Origin: Desulfovibrio sp. 86
GTDB taxonomy: Bacteria > Desulfobacterota > Desulfovibrionia > Desulfovibrionales > Desulfovibrionaceae
DNA length: 64,000 nucleotides
Direction of reading: 5' to 3'
Assembly: GCF_902702915.1 (NCBI RefSeq)
Contig: NZ_LR738849.1
Coordinates: forward strand, 434,001-498,000
In this document: positions 26,006 to 34,918 of the stretch, one piece after another
Numbering within the stretch: the stretch's first letter is position 1
How the letters are laid out: each line of letters starts with the position of its first letter
Notes under the pieces: model-generated
Database searches by the model: none
What the model saw: the letters and a program-made list of their open reading frames with translations, nothing else
Told to the model about the DNA's origin: nothing
Translations under genes and position numbers: made by a program

Positions 26006-27229
26006 ATGCAAAGAGTCATCAAGGCCGCCGTAGCGGCACTCTGGTTCATGCTGCTCACCTTGCCCGTTCTTGGCCTCAAGCTGAACACCATTGAACGCAC
26101 CGTCACCTGGCGGCTGGATCGCATCGCGCTTCTGGGCCTTGCCATCTTCGGCCTCGCCATGCTGTGGGACTGGTGCTTTTCGCGCAAGGCAAGAGGGCTG
26201 CCCATCATCAAACTGCCTGCCGGTTTCGGCATTGGCCCCGCCATGGCCGCGCTTTCGCAAAAGCCCAAGCTCATGGCGGCCAGTCTGGCCGCTTTGGCTG
26301 CAGTCATGATTATCATGCCCATGGTGAGCTCCTTCTACCAGACCAACATCATGATCTCGGCTCTGCTCTACGTGATGCTGGCCCTTGGTCTGAACATCGT
26401 CGTGGGTCTGGCCGGTCAGCTCGTGCTGGGCTACGTGGCCTTTTACGCCGTGGGCGCATACGCCTATGGCCTGCTGCACCAGTTCTTCGGCTTCGGTTTC
26501 TGGATGTGCCTGCCCATCGGCGGTTTTGTGGCCGTTATCTTTGGCCTGGCGCTGGGCTTTCCCGTGCTGCGTCTGCGTGGCGACTACCTCGCCATTGTCA
26601 CGCTTGGCTTTGGCGAAATAGTGCGTCTGGCCCTGCAAAACTGGACCAGCCTCACCGGCGGGCCGCGCGGCGTGAGCGACATACCCCGCCCCGGCCTTTT
26701 CGGCATGCAGATGGACATCAACACCAGCACCACCTACGTGTACTATCTCGTGCTGGTGGCCGTGGTCATCACCATTGTGGTTATCAGCAGACTCAAGAAC
26801 TCGCGCGTGGGCCTCGCCCTGCAAGCGCTGCGTGAAGACGAAATCGCCTGCGAGGCCATGGGCATCGATATCATGCGGGTCAAACTTTCCGCCTTTGCCC
26901 TCGGTTCGTGCTGGGCTGGCTTTGCCGGAGTGATTTTTGCGGCAAAGACCACCTATATCAATCCGTCGAGCTTCACCTTTATGGAATCGGCCATGATCCT
27001 GTCCATGGTGGTGCTTGGCGGCATGGGCTCCATCACCGGCGTTGCCATAGCCGCGTTCATTCTCATCCTTGCGCCGGAATATCTGCGGGCCTTTTCGGAG
27101 TACCGCATGCTTATCTTCGGGGCCATTATGGTTATTATGATGATTTTCCGGCCTCAGGGTCTTATCAGCGGCGAACGCCGCAGATACCGCATCAGCGCCC
27201 TCCACGACGCCGAAGGAGGCCGCCCGTGA
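26006..27229 (+). CDS. livM: Branched-chain amino acid permease LivM
   Basis: A 407-residue permease. The N-terminal ~110 residues form an extra hydrophobic region found in the longer LivM proteins. The core contains LNIVVGLAGQLVLGYVAFYA, LRGDYLAIVTLGFGEIVRL and GRALQALREDE-like coupling sequence (VGLALQALREDEIACEAMG). Its stop codon overlaps the livG GTG start in GTGA, indicating translational coupling. Confidence 0.93.
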   Translation: MQRVIKAAVAALWFMLLTLPVLGLKLNTIERTVTWRLDRIALLGLAIFGLAMLWDWCFSRKARGLPIIKLPAGFGIGPAMAALSQKPKLMAASLAALAAVMIIMPMVSSFYQTNIMISALLYVMLALGLNIVVGLAGQLVLGYVAFYAVGAYAYGLLHQFFGFGFWMCLPIGGFVAVIFGLALGFPVLRLRGDYLAIVTLGFGEIVRLALQNWTSLTGGPRGVSDIPRPGLFGMQMDINTSTTYVYYLVLVAVVITIVVISRLKNSRVGLALQALREDEIACEAMGIDIMRVKLSAFALGSCWAGFAGVIFAAKTTYINPSSFTFMESAMILSMVVLGGMGSITGVAIAAFILILAPEYLRAFSEYRMLIFGAIMVIMMIFRPQGLISGERRRYRISALHDAEGGRP

Positions 27230-28003
27230 AACCCGTGCTTGAAGTGCAGGAGCTTTCTCAGGATTTTGGCGGCCTGCGCGCGCTCAACGAGCTGTCGCTC
27301 ACGGTCAACAGCGGTGAGATTGTGGCTCTTATCGGCCCCAACGGCGCGGGCAAGACCACGTTTTTCAACTGCGTGACGGGCATCTACACCCCCACAGAGG
27401 GCAAGATGTTTCTGCACGACAGCAAGGGCGATCCGCAACTGCTCAACGGCAAGAAGCCCCACGCCATCACCGCCATGGGCATGGCCCGCACCTTTCAGAA
27501 CATCCGCCTTTTCGGCGACATGACTGTGCTTGAAAACGTCATGATAGGCCGCCACTGCCGCACCAGGGCCGGCATTGTGGGGGCCATCCTGCGGGACGGC
27601 CGCACCCGCCGTGAAGAACAGGAAAGTATCGACACAAGTTACGCCTTGCTGGAACTGGTGCGCTTGCAGGATTTCTGGAACGAAGCGGCCCGCAACCTGC
27701 CCTACGGAGCGCAGCGCCGTCTTGAAATTGCCCGCGCGCTGGCCACCGAGCCGCACATGCTGCTGCTGGACGAACCCGCCGCAGGCATGAACCCGCAGGA
27801 AACCAACGAACTCAAGGAGCTGGTCTGCTCCATCCGTGACGACCAGCAGCTTTCCATCCTGCTGATTGAACACGATATGGGCATGGTCATGTCCCTCTCG
27901 GATCGTATCTACGTTATGGAGTACGGTTCGTGCATCGCCACCGGCAAACCCGAAGAAATACGCGCCAACCCGCGCGTCATCAAGGCATACCTGGGAGAAA
28001 GCG

Positions 28004-28011
<8 letters not shown>
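27226..28011 (+). CDS. livG: Branched-chain amino acid ABC ATPase LivG
   Basis: A 261-residue ATPase starting at a GTG that overlaps the livM stop; GAAGGAGG lies just upstream. Walker A is GPNGAGKTTF, followed by GMARTFQNIRLF, a Q-loop typical of LivG. The signature region reads LPYGAQRRLEIARAL (the family's usual LPYG variant of LSGG), and Walker B is MLLLDEPAAGMNP. It forms the cytoplasmic motor with LivF. Confidence 0.94.
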
Positions 28012-28708
<697 letters not shown>

Positions 28709-28741
28709 CGCACAGCAAGATTCGGCTGTCTGACAAAAAGT

Positions 28742-28784
28742 ATGGCGCGGCGTTTGTTACAAACGCCGCGCCATGCTTTTTTTT
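28742..28784 (+). terminator. Terminator of the liv operon
   Basis: Perfect 15-bp stem ATGGCGCGGCGTTTG / CAAACGCCGCGCCAT with a short loop, followed by GCTTTTTTTT. Confidence 0.92.
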
Positions 28785-28795
28785 GCAGCTTTTTT

Positions 28796-28880
28796 TAGAG
28801 CAGCGGTGAAATGCTTTGTGGGGGAGGGACCCTTTTGTAAAAGGGTCTCCTCCCCCACGCCCCCTCCCCCTAAAACCTTT
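28796..28880 (+). repeat. Family A palindromic repeat, copy 3
   Basis: Begins TAGAGCAGCGGTGAAATGC (a family B-type end) and runs into GTGGGGGAGGGACCC, the hairpin (GTAAAAGGGTC on the right arm) and the C-rich tail with CCCTAAAACC. It shows the A and B families joined as one unit. Confidence 0.8.
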
Positions 28881-28882
28881 AT

Positions 28883-28933
28883 TTCCTTCTGGAGCCTGTT
28901 ACCTTTTTCAAAGGTAACAGGCTCCAGAAGGAA
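28883..28933. repeat. 24-bp perfect inverted repeat
   Basis: Left arm TTCCTTCTGGAGCCTGTTAC plus CTTT at 28883-28906, a 3-base loop, and the exact reverse complement at 28910-28933. It lies between the livF and DUF1848 3' ends, directly after the family A copy. It has no T run and would form a very stable hairpin or cruciform. Confidence 0.85.
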
Positions 28934-28966
28934 CCAAAGTATAGTGCGCTGACCACGGCTTATTTT

Positions 28967-29010
28967 AGGGAAGCTCTGTAAAGAGCCTCCTGGAAACGTT
29001 GATTTATTCT
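28967..29010. repeat. Rearranged fragment of family C element
   Basis: Contains AGAGCCTCCTGGAAACG and GAAACGTTGATTTATT, which match the right end (reverse strand) and the left end of the family C unit at 48502-48655. It appears to be a deletion product that joins the two ends. It overlaps the stop codon of the DUF1848 gene. Confidence 0.5.
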
Positions 29011-30056
29011 CTGCCGCCCGGCAGTTCGGCTATGGATTCCCCGTCTACAGAATGGGCCTGATAGCTCCTGCGCGCCGCCGCTTCCGAGGTATTGGCGTAA
29101 CAGTAGACACAGCCGTGGGGGCAAGTGTTGTACTGGCCAATGTCCTTGCAGGGCACGCACAAACAGGTGGGGCGCTGGCCCGGGTCACGGGGATACTCCG
29201 TCCCTGAAGCCTCGCCAAGAATGCCCGACGCGCCGGGCAAAAGCATCTGCTCGCTGGCGCTGATGCCAAAAAGCTCCAGCACGTCCGGATGGCGGCGGGT
29301 CAGTTGAAGTATGAGTTCGGGATCAGTGCAGCGGTTATGCTCCACCCCCTGGGCTGACAGATCCGCCTTTTCGCCGCAGGTGGCGACCCGCATGCCGTGC
29401 CGCGCGCAGATTGCCGCTATGGCCGCCGCCATACGGCGCATTTCATCGGGCGTAAAATCGCGCCAGGTCATACCTTTGCGCCGCAGATTTTCCGCCACCT
29501 TGCGGTAGGGGGCGATGTCGGCAAAACTGAAGACAAGCTTGGTAGTGCAGCCCGCCAGAGCTTGCGCCAACCGCTCAACCCGCTCCAGCAAATCCTCGCA
29601 GGAAAGCATACGGCTGCCGGGATTGGCGGCCAGCATAAGAGGGTCGAATCGCCACACCACGCGATCCGGTCCCACCGCTTCCGCCAGACGCCGGAATGTC
29701 TCCACCCGACGCGCCAGCGGCGGCACCCCCGGTTCCCATCCTTCGGTCTCATAGTCGTTGAGCGTGTATTGCACGTAGGAAGCAAGGCCGCGCGCCTCCA
29801 CGGCAGGCAGATGCGCAATGAGGGGCAGCGGATTTTTGCTCCAAAAAACCACCGCCCGCGCACGCGCCATGGAGACATACTGCGGCTTGCCGCTGAAGGG
29901 ATTGACCCAGCACGCATAGCCAGCCTCCAGCCTTTTCATGAACCAGGGCATATAGAAGGCGGGAACGTCCGTGGCGCGGCTCACCGCCAGCAGGGTGGGC
30001 GCTACTGCCCGCACGGGGCCGGACGCGGCATTGATGGTGACAAGAGGCCATTTCAT
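29004..30056 (-). CDS. DUF1848 family protein (radical SAM-like)
   Basis: A 350-residue protein. It matches the DUF1848 layout: an N-terminal segment SRATDVPAFYMPWFMKRLEAGY, then NPFSGKPQYVS and VVFWSKNP, a central WRFDPL, KLVFSFADI, and a C-terminal cysteine cluster, CLCVPCKDIGQYNTCPHGCVYCYANT. The CxxxCxxC-like cluster near the end suggests an Fe-S cofactor, and the family is thought to resemble radical SAM/spore-photoproduct-lyase-like proteins. The biological reaction is unknown. Transcribed alone on the minus strand; its 3' end abuts repeat sequence. Confidence 0.8.
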   Translation of the reverse strand: MKWPLVTINAASGPVRAVAPTLLAVSRATDVPAFYMPWFMKRLEAGYACWVNPFSGKPQYVSMARARAVVFWSKNPLPLIAHLPAVEARGLASYVQYTLNDYETEGWEPGVPPLARRVETFRRLAEAVGPDRVVWRFDPLMLAANPGSRMLSCEDLLERVERLAQALAGCTTKLVFSFADIAPYRKVAENLRRKGMTWRDFTPDEMRRMAAAIAAICARHGMRVATCGEKADLSAQGVEHNRCTDPELILQLTRRHPDVLELFGISASEQMLLPGASGILGEASGTEYPRDPGQRPTCLCVPCKDIGQYNTCPHGCVYCYANTSEAAARRSYQAHSVDGESIAELPGGRE

Positions 30057-30452
30057 GCGCGCAGTGTGTCAAGGGCGCGGGCGGCCGTCAATACGTGCAT
30101 GGGGGGATGCCTGGGGCACATATGCTCTGCCGTCGGGCACGGCACAAATACGTGCATGGGGGGATGCCGTGGGCACATATGCCCTGCCGACGGGCACGCC
30201 GCCATACGCGCATGCGGGAGCCGCCGGATGTCACGTGTGCCGCCGCCGGAGTCCCCGCGCTTCCACGCCGCCACACGCCGCGCCTCCTGGCCGGGGTGGC
30301 GCGGTTGCCCGACCGCACAAAGGAGCCCTGTCTGACGCCGTCGCGGCAGGCCCGTGGGGTGACGCCATAGGCTTGTTTTGACAAATTTCATGCAGTTGCT
30401 ATTGTCCCAACAGAACCCCATGCGGATAAAACTTTAAACACATTGGTATTGC
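30057..30452. other. Intergenic region with 57-bp direct repeat
   Basis: Between the divergent DUF1848 gene and the queD unit. It contains two tandem copies of a 57-bp unit starting ATACGTGCATGGGGGGATGC at 30091 and 30148, with a few differences. The rest shows GC-rich sequence without coding signal; the frames present have no family features. Confidence 0.6.
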
Positions 30453-30620
30453 ATGTCGTTTCTTTCATGGCTGCAACGCATCTTCACACCGCCCTCCACT
30501 GGCGACCATGACCTCGATAACGGAGGCCAGGGTCTTCAGTGGAACCAAAATGCCCGCATCGTGCTGGCCATTATCATCGTCATACTTTCGGCCTTCGTGG
30601 TCTACAGGATACTGTCCTGA
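30453..30620 (+). CDS. Small single-pass membrane protein upstream of queD
   Basis: A 55-residue open frame. It starts MSFLSWLQRIFTPP, has a charged/polar middle (GDHDLDNGGQGLQWNQ) and ends with one hydrophobic helix (IVLAIIIVILSAFVVYRIL). Its TGA stop overlaps the queD ATG in TGATG, so the two are translationally coupled. No ribosome binding site stronger than a weak purine stretch is visible. The helix composition and coupling argue that it is expressed. No family was recognised. Confidence 0.6.
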   Translation: MSFLSWLQRIFTPPSTGDHDLDNGGQGLQWNQNARIVLAIIIVILSAFVVYRILS

Positions 30621-31027
30621 TGTCAAAAAAACTCTGGCGTCTCACTGTGCGTGATGATTTTTCCGCCGGGCATGCCCTGCGCCACTATGAAGGCAAATGC
30701 GAGCGCATGCACGGCCACAACTTTGCCGTGGAGCTTACCGTTGAAGGCAGCCAGCTTGCCGCTGGCACGGAAATGCTGCTGGACTTCAAGGTGCTGAAAA
30801 AGGGTCTCAAAATCGTGCTCGACGCCCTGGACCACCGCCTGCTCAACGAAACCCCGCCCTTTGACCGCATCAATCCCTCGTCCGAAAATCTGGCGCGCCA
30901 TATCTGGCAGGGCATGGAGGCGCATCTGGCCGCCCACGACGATCCCCAGGCCCGACGGGTGCGCCTGCACAGCGTCACGGTTTCAGAAAAAGGCGCTCAA
31001 AGCGCCACCTATCTGGAAACGGACTAG
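30620..31027 (+). CDS. queD: 6-carboxy-tetrahydropterin synthase QueD
   Basis: A 135-residue protein of the 6-pyruvoyl-tetrahydropterin synthase/QueD family. It shows the zinc ligands in FSAGHALRHYEGKCERMHGHNF (first His in SAGH, then HGH), and the catalytic cysteine in EGKCERMHGH, which QueD has. LDFKVLKK, LDHRLLNE and the NPSSENLARHI segment complete the family pattern. It makes 6-carboxytetrahydropterin for queuosine and related deazaguanines. The start is the ATG overlapping the upstream small gene's stop; no other queuosine genes are next to it. Confidence 0.92.
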   Translation: MSKKLWRLTVRDDFSAGHALRHYEGKCERMHGHNFAVELTVEGSQLAAGTEMLLDFKVLKKGLKIVLDALDHRLLNETPPFDRINPSSENLARHIWQGMEAHLAAHDDPQARRVRLHSVTVSEKGAQSATYLETD

Positions 31028-31053
31028 CGGTATCGCCCTCGCGGAGCGCTCCC

Positions 31054-31893
31054 ATGCCACAGGCCCTCTGTCTTCTGCACGCCAATTGCCAGGGCGAAGC
31101 CCTGCTGCCCCTGCTGCAAAATACTCCGGCCTTTGCGCGGCGCTTTACCGTCCGCCACTATGTCAATTACACGCGGGAACATATCGACAGCCAGGACTTG
31201 AGCCAGTGTGCGCTCTTTCTGTATCAAAGGCTGGCCCCCAAATGGGGCGACATTTCCACAGAGCAGATCCTTCCCCGGCTGCCCAAAAGCTGTCAGGCCA
31301 TCGAAATTCCCAACCTTTTCTTCAAGGGCTACTGGCCGTTCTGGACCAGCAAAACATCCATCAATTTTGGCGACAGCCTGTTGGAGAGCCTGCTTGAGCG
31401 GGGGCTGAGCCCGGAAGAAGCGCTGCACGTCTACCTGCGCGCCACGCCGGGCATGATGGGCGACCTGTCCGCCGTGGCGGAAGAAAGCCTGCGCCGCGAA
31501 GAAGAAAAACAGGCCCAAAGCCCCATTGTCTGCGCGCCCCTGCTGCGCGAACTGTGGCAAAAGGAACAGCTTTTCATTACCGTCAACCATCCGGGCCGCA
31601 CACTGATGTTCCATATGGCCGACAGCCTGTTGCGCCTGCTCGGGCTGGGCGGCCTGCCGCAAGCCGTCCGCCGCGCCTACGCGCATCCCCTTGAGGATTT
31701 CTGGCTGCCCATACACCCCGAAGCGGGCACGCTGCTGGGCCTGCCATTCGCCAGCCCCGCACGGCGTTACCCCGTCTACCAGACCAGCCTGACCCACGCC
31801 CAGTACACGAGCTGTTATCTGGCATGCAAAAGCCACGATACGCCGGATTTGATAACCTTTTTAAAAAACCTGCCGCCCGGGCCTACCGCCTGA
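31054..31893 (+). CDS. WcbI-like polysaccharide biosynthesis protein
   Basis: A 279-residue protein. The N-terminus CLLHANCQGEAL resembles the GNCQ-type start of WcbI proteins, which take part in capsule polysaccharide modification and have an SGNH-like or acetyltransferase-related fold. Other conserved-looking stretches are IPNLFFKGYWPF and FITVNHPGRTLMFHMAD (with the N-H-P motif). The gene starts 26 bp after queD and ends 22 bp before the flavodoxin-fold gene, so the three may be co-transcribed, but they share no obvious pathway. No capsule cluster is near. Confidence 0.65.
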   Translation: MPQALCLLHANCQGEALLPLLQNTPAFARRFTVRHYVNYTREHIDSQDLSQCALFLYQRLAPKWGDISTEQILPRLPKSCQAIEIPNLFFKGYWPFWTSKTSINFGDSLLESLLERGLSPEEALHVYLRATPGMMGDLSAVAEESLRREEEKQAQSPIVCAPLLRELWQKEQLFITVNHPGRTLMFHMADSLLRLLGLGGLPQAVRRAYAHPLEDFWLPIHPEAGTLLGLPFASPARRYPVYQTSLTHAQYTSCYLACKSHDTPDLITFLKNLPPGPTA

Positions 31894-31915
31894 GCGGAGA
31901 ACGAAGGAGTTCTTC

Positions 31916-32539
31916 ATGAAGGTGCTTCTTATCAACGGCAGCCCCCATCCCAAGGGCTGTACTTTTACGGCGCTGTCCACCGTTGCGGCGCAACTGAAAA
32001 AAAACGGCGTTGAAAGCGAACTGATCCAGATCGGTTCCAAGGCCATACGTGGCTGTATCGCCTGTGGAAAATGCAAGGATACTGGCTACTGTGTTTTCAA
32101 GGATGATCCCGTCAATGAAGTCATTGACCTTTTGCGCGCCGCCGACGGGGTGGTCGTGGGTTCGCCCGTGTACTACGCTGGCCCCAATGCCACCCTCTGC
32201 GCCCTGCTGGACCGCATGTTCTTCATGAAGTCCGCGCCCTACGCCTTCAAACCAGCGGCGGCCGTTGTAAGCTGTCGCCGGGGCGGGGCTAGCGCGTCCT
32301 TTGACAGGCTGAACAAGTACTTCACCATTGCCCGCATGCCCGTGGTCGCCTCCCAGTACTGGAACTCCGTGCACGGCAACAATGCCGAGGAAGTGGTGCA
32401 GGATAAGGAAGGCATGCAGATCATGCGCACCCTTGGCGACAACATGGCCTGGCTCATCAAGTGCATTGCCGCCGGCAAGGCCGCCGGAGTCAATCCGCCC
32501 GCCATTGAAGCCTGGGAAGCCACCAACTTCATCCGCTAA
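31916..32539 (+). CDS. Flavodoxin-fold NAD(P)H-dependent oxidoreductase
   Basis: A 207-residue protein with a strong GAAGGAG start site. The FMN phosphate loop reads NGSPHPKGCT (about residues 7-16), and GSPVYYAGPNATLCALLDRMF is the second FMN-contacting segment. CIACGKC at about residues 46-52 is the cysteine pattern found in iron-sulfur flavoproteins and related FMN reductases of anaerobes, though only three of four cysteines plus a later Cys (GYC) are near. Its electron acceptor is unknown. Confidence 0.85.
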   Translation: MKVLLINGSPHPKGCTFTALSTVAAQLKKNGVESELIQIGSKAIRGCIACGKCKDTGYCVFKDDPVNEVIDLLRAADGVVVGSPVYYAGPNATLCALLDRMFFMKSAPYAFKPAAAVVSCRRGGASASFDRLNKYFTIARMPVVASQYWNSVHGNNAEEVVQDKEGMQIMRTLGDNMAWLIKCIAAGKAAGVNPPAIEAWEATNFIR

Positions 32540-32564
32540 CTATTATAGTGTTACGTTGAAAAAC

Positions 32565-32632
32565 GTTGTGGGGGAGGGACCCTTTTGCAAAAGGGTCGCC
32601 TCCCCCACGCCCCCACCCCCTAAAACTCTTAA
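32565..32632 (+). repeat. Family A palindromic repeat, copy 4
   Basis: GTTGTGGGGGAGGGACCC, hairpin arm GCAAAAGGGTC, then the C-rich tail and CCCCTAAAACTCTT. It lies 25 bp after the oxidoreductase stop codon. Confidence 0.85.
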
Positions 32633-32733
32633 GGTCAGTGTGTGTTGGCGTAGTACAAGACGCTTTCTGCTCTGAAACGAATTTTGAAGGCAGATCAGAG
32701 CGCCTCCGTGAAAAACACTCCAGGCACCAGAAC

Positions 32734-32773
32734 GCACACAAGCCCGAAGGTCTAGGCCTCCGGGCTTGTGTGC
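32734..32773. terminator. Hairpin between convergent genes
   Basis: Perfect 13-bp stem GCACACAAGCCCG / CGGGCTTGTGTGC with a 14-base loop. It has no T run on either side, so it may be a transcript-end stabiliser for the minus-strand gene rather than a classic terminator. Confidence 0.55.
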
Positions 32774-32796
32774 AAGATATATCCGGCTCGCGCCTG

Positions 32797-33285
32797 TTAC
32801 GGCTTCAAAGGCACAAGGGCCTTATAGGGGCCGCGCATTTTGTAGATAAAGTCTGCCATCTTCAGGTCGCCGCTGACCAGCATCATGAGCAGTACGCCAG
32901 AGGACTTGTCCTCGCGCACAATGCCATACCCCTTGACGCCCTGCTGCTCAAAGGTGAATTCCCACTGCCCCTGACGCAGCACGGGGGTGCTCCCTCCCAG
33001 TCGTTGCGCATTGGCCCTGGCGGCGGTTTCGGCTTCTCCCGCTTTGGCAGGCCCCACGATAATGAGGATTGAGGACTTATGTTCCTTTTGGCCAAGCAGA
33101 ACCTGAATGGCATCCTTGACCTTGCTTGGCCCGTTAACAACGACCCAGTTGGCAGGCAATTCTATGCTGTAGTACTTTGTCGTCACAGGCACGGCCTGGG
33201 CGCTGCCCGCCAGAGGGGGCAGAACCATCAAGGCCAACAGGCAGAACATTGCCCATGACATTTTGAAGCGGCAAAAAGACTGCAT
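32797..33285 (-). CDS. Small secreted protein, paralogue of the 14.1-kb gene
   Basis: A 162-residue protein. I chose the ATG at 33285 because GGAG lies 7 bases before it and a signal peptide follows (WAMFCLLALMVLPPLAGSAQA); the frame is open to 33360 but without a ribosome binding site. The mature protein follows the plan of the protein at 14120-14575: TKYYSIELPANW, SSILIIVGPAK, WEFTFEQQG, LLMMLVSGD. No catalytic residues or known domain were identified. The two paralogues may be a lineage-specific periplasmic family. Confidence 0.68.
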   Translation of the reverse strand: MQSFCRFKMSWAMFCLLALMVLPPLAGSAQAVPVTTKYYSIELPANWVVVNGPSKVKDAIQVLLGQKEHKSSILIIVGPAKAGEAETAARANAQRLGGSTPVLRQGQWEFTFEQQGVKGYGIVREDKSSGVLLMMLVSGDLKMADFIYKMRGPYKALVPLKP

Positions 33286-33811
33286 GGCGTTCTCCAGTAT
33301 TTTCCAAAGTAATTTCATGATGAAGATGCCCTGGTGGACGCATGGGCAGGCATGACGCACGGTTGCAAGCGCGCTTTCAGCCCTTGCCTTGAAGGCCGCG
33401 TCCTTACGGGCCGGGCCGTCCTGCGCGGAGCAATGTACCTTTTACATTACCCTAATGGCGCTCTGGCGGCTGCCTGGGCAGACATCCGCTACTGAGGCGT
33501 AAGCGCAGTTCATCTGCGCAATTAAACGCCGTAGTGAGCGTGTCGTAAACGTTGAGAATGTACATTCTGAACGGTAATCTGCTCCAGATTGCGCGGCGCT
33601 GAAAAAACAGATCACCCTTTGTTTGCGCCAGCCCGCAACGCGGTGAGCGTATGCATCTTTTGCGGCCGCACATTTTCAAGGGGAATTTTTACAAAAAATC
33701 TCACATGGATCACTGTACGGCCCGCAGGCGTTCATGTCTATAAAAAGGGTTTTGCCACCCCTTGCCCGGCGCGGACAATGTTTGTAGTATCGCGTTCCAG
33801 TGAGGGGTACC
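33286..33811. other. Divergent intergenic region
   Basis: About 525 bp between a leftward secreted-protein gene and the rightward K+ channel gene. It should hold both promoters. It contains short palindromes such as GCGTAAGCGCAG...CTGCGCAATTAAACGC. No coding frame is convincing. Confidence 0.4.
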
Positions 33812-34669
33812 ATGCTGCAAAAACTGAATTCTTTTCGTTCAAAGCTCTACGTTTACCGTTTTGAGCTGCTGATGACATCCCTTCTGTGCGTCTTTGTTTT
33901 CAATATCTTTTTTCCCGACAATATCTATGGCGGCATGGCCCAGTCCATCTACCTGCCCTTTCAGTTGCTGGCTGGCCTGGTGCTTTTTGAATTCAAAAGG
34001 CGCGTCATCTGGCTTGTGGTGCTTTTTGGCGTGCTGCTGATGATCTGCCGATCGCTGAATCTCTTTTTTGCCAGCAGCCTGCTGGCCGAAGTGCTGCTGC
34101 TCTACATCTGCTTTTTCGGCAGCGTGACTCTGGAGGTTTTCCGGCAGATAGCCCACGCGCAAATGGCCGGCACACGCATGATATACGCGGCCATCTGCGG
34201 CCTCATGCTCATCGCCTATTGCGGATTCTATCTCTTTTTGGCCATCGAATTTGCCAACCCCGGCTCCTTCAATGGCCTCGGCGCAGGCGAAAACGCCATT
34301 AACGATCTCTTCTATTTCAGCTACATCACCATCTTGACCATTGGCTACGGCGACATCACGCCACACACCTGGATAGCCAAAAATGCGGTCGTGCTGGTGG
34401 GTTTTATCGCCTATGTCTATTCCATTGTGGTCATAGCCACCATTGTGGGCAGGGTACAGCGCACGCCGCACTCCTCGCCCGCCGGACCGGCAACCGGCAT
34501 ACCCGTTGCGCAGCCCCACCCTTCTGCACATCAGGCGGCACACCCGGCGGCGCATTTGGCGGCACACCCGGCAGATTCGCATCATGAAGGCCAAGCCGAC
34601 CCGCTGGCCAAATCTCCGGCCGGGCCGCAAATTGACCCGCCTGTTGCTTCGCCTGTTGACCCGCGTTGA
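33812..34669 (+). CDS. Ion channel (K+ channel type) with long C-terminal tail
   Basis: A 285-residue membrane protein from the ATG at 33812, preceded by GAGGGG. There are about six hydrophobic segments, the last two flanking a pore loop with the K+ selectivity filter TIGYGD (about residues 176-181). The final transmembrane helix ends VVIATIVGRVQR. The C-terminal ~65 residues are Pro/Ala/His-rich with HPAAHLAAHPA-type repeats and no fold; such a tail is unusual for this family and may bind metal or be disordered. No RCK (nucleotide-binding) domain is present. Confidence 0.82.
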   Translation: MLQKLNSFRSKLYVYRFELLMTSLLCVFVFNIFFPDNIYGGMAQSIYLPFQLLAGLVLFEFKRRVIWLVVLFGVLLMICRSLNLFFASSLLAEVLLLYICFFGSVTLEVFRQIAHAQMAGTRMIYAAICGLMLIAYCGFYLFLAIEFANPGSFNGLGAGENAINDLFYFSYITILTIGYGDITPHTWIAKNAVVLVGFIAYVYSIVVIATIVGRVQRTPHSSPAGPATGIPVAQPHPSAHQAAHPAAHLAAHPADSHHEGQADPLAKSPAGPQIDPPVASPVDPR

Positions 34670-34918
34670 CTCGCATGTTGACCCGCAGACGGGCCAGCGC
34701 ACGCCGCAGACAGCGCAGCACGCGCCCCAAGACGCTGACTCCACGCGCCATCGGGCATAAGCGCTCCAAAGGTCAAAAAACGCCTACTCCGGCGCAACCG
34801 CGCACATACCTTGAGCAGATACGTTGCGCAAGTAAATTACGCAGACAGGCCGCGCTGCGTCTTTTAACGCAAACGCCCGTTCGTGCAGCCGCTGGGGCAA
34901 TTTCACTTTGAAACTGCC

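Noticed and set aside
25910..27205. Minus-strand frame of 431 residues opposite livM
   Set aside because: Antisense shadow, rich in His, Asp and Gly, no family features.
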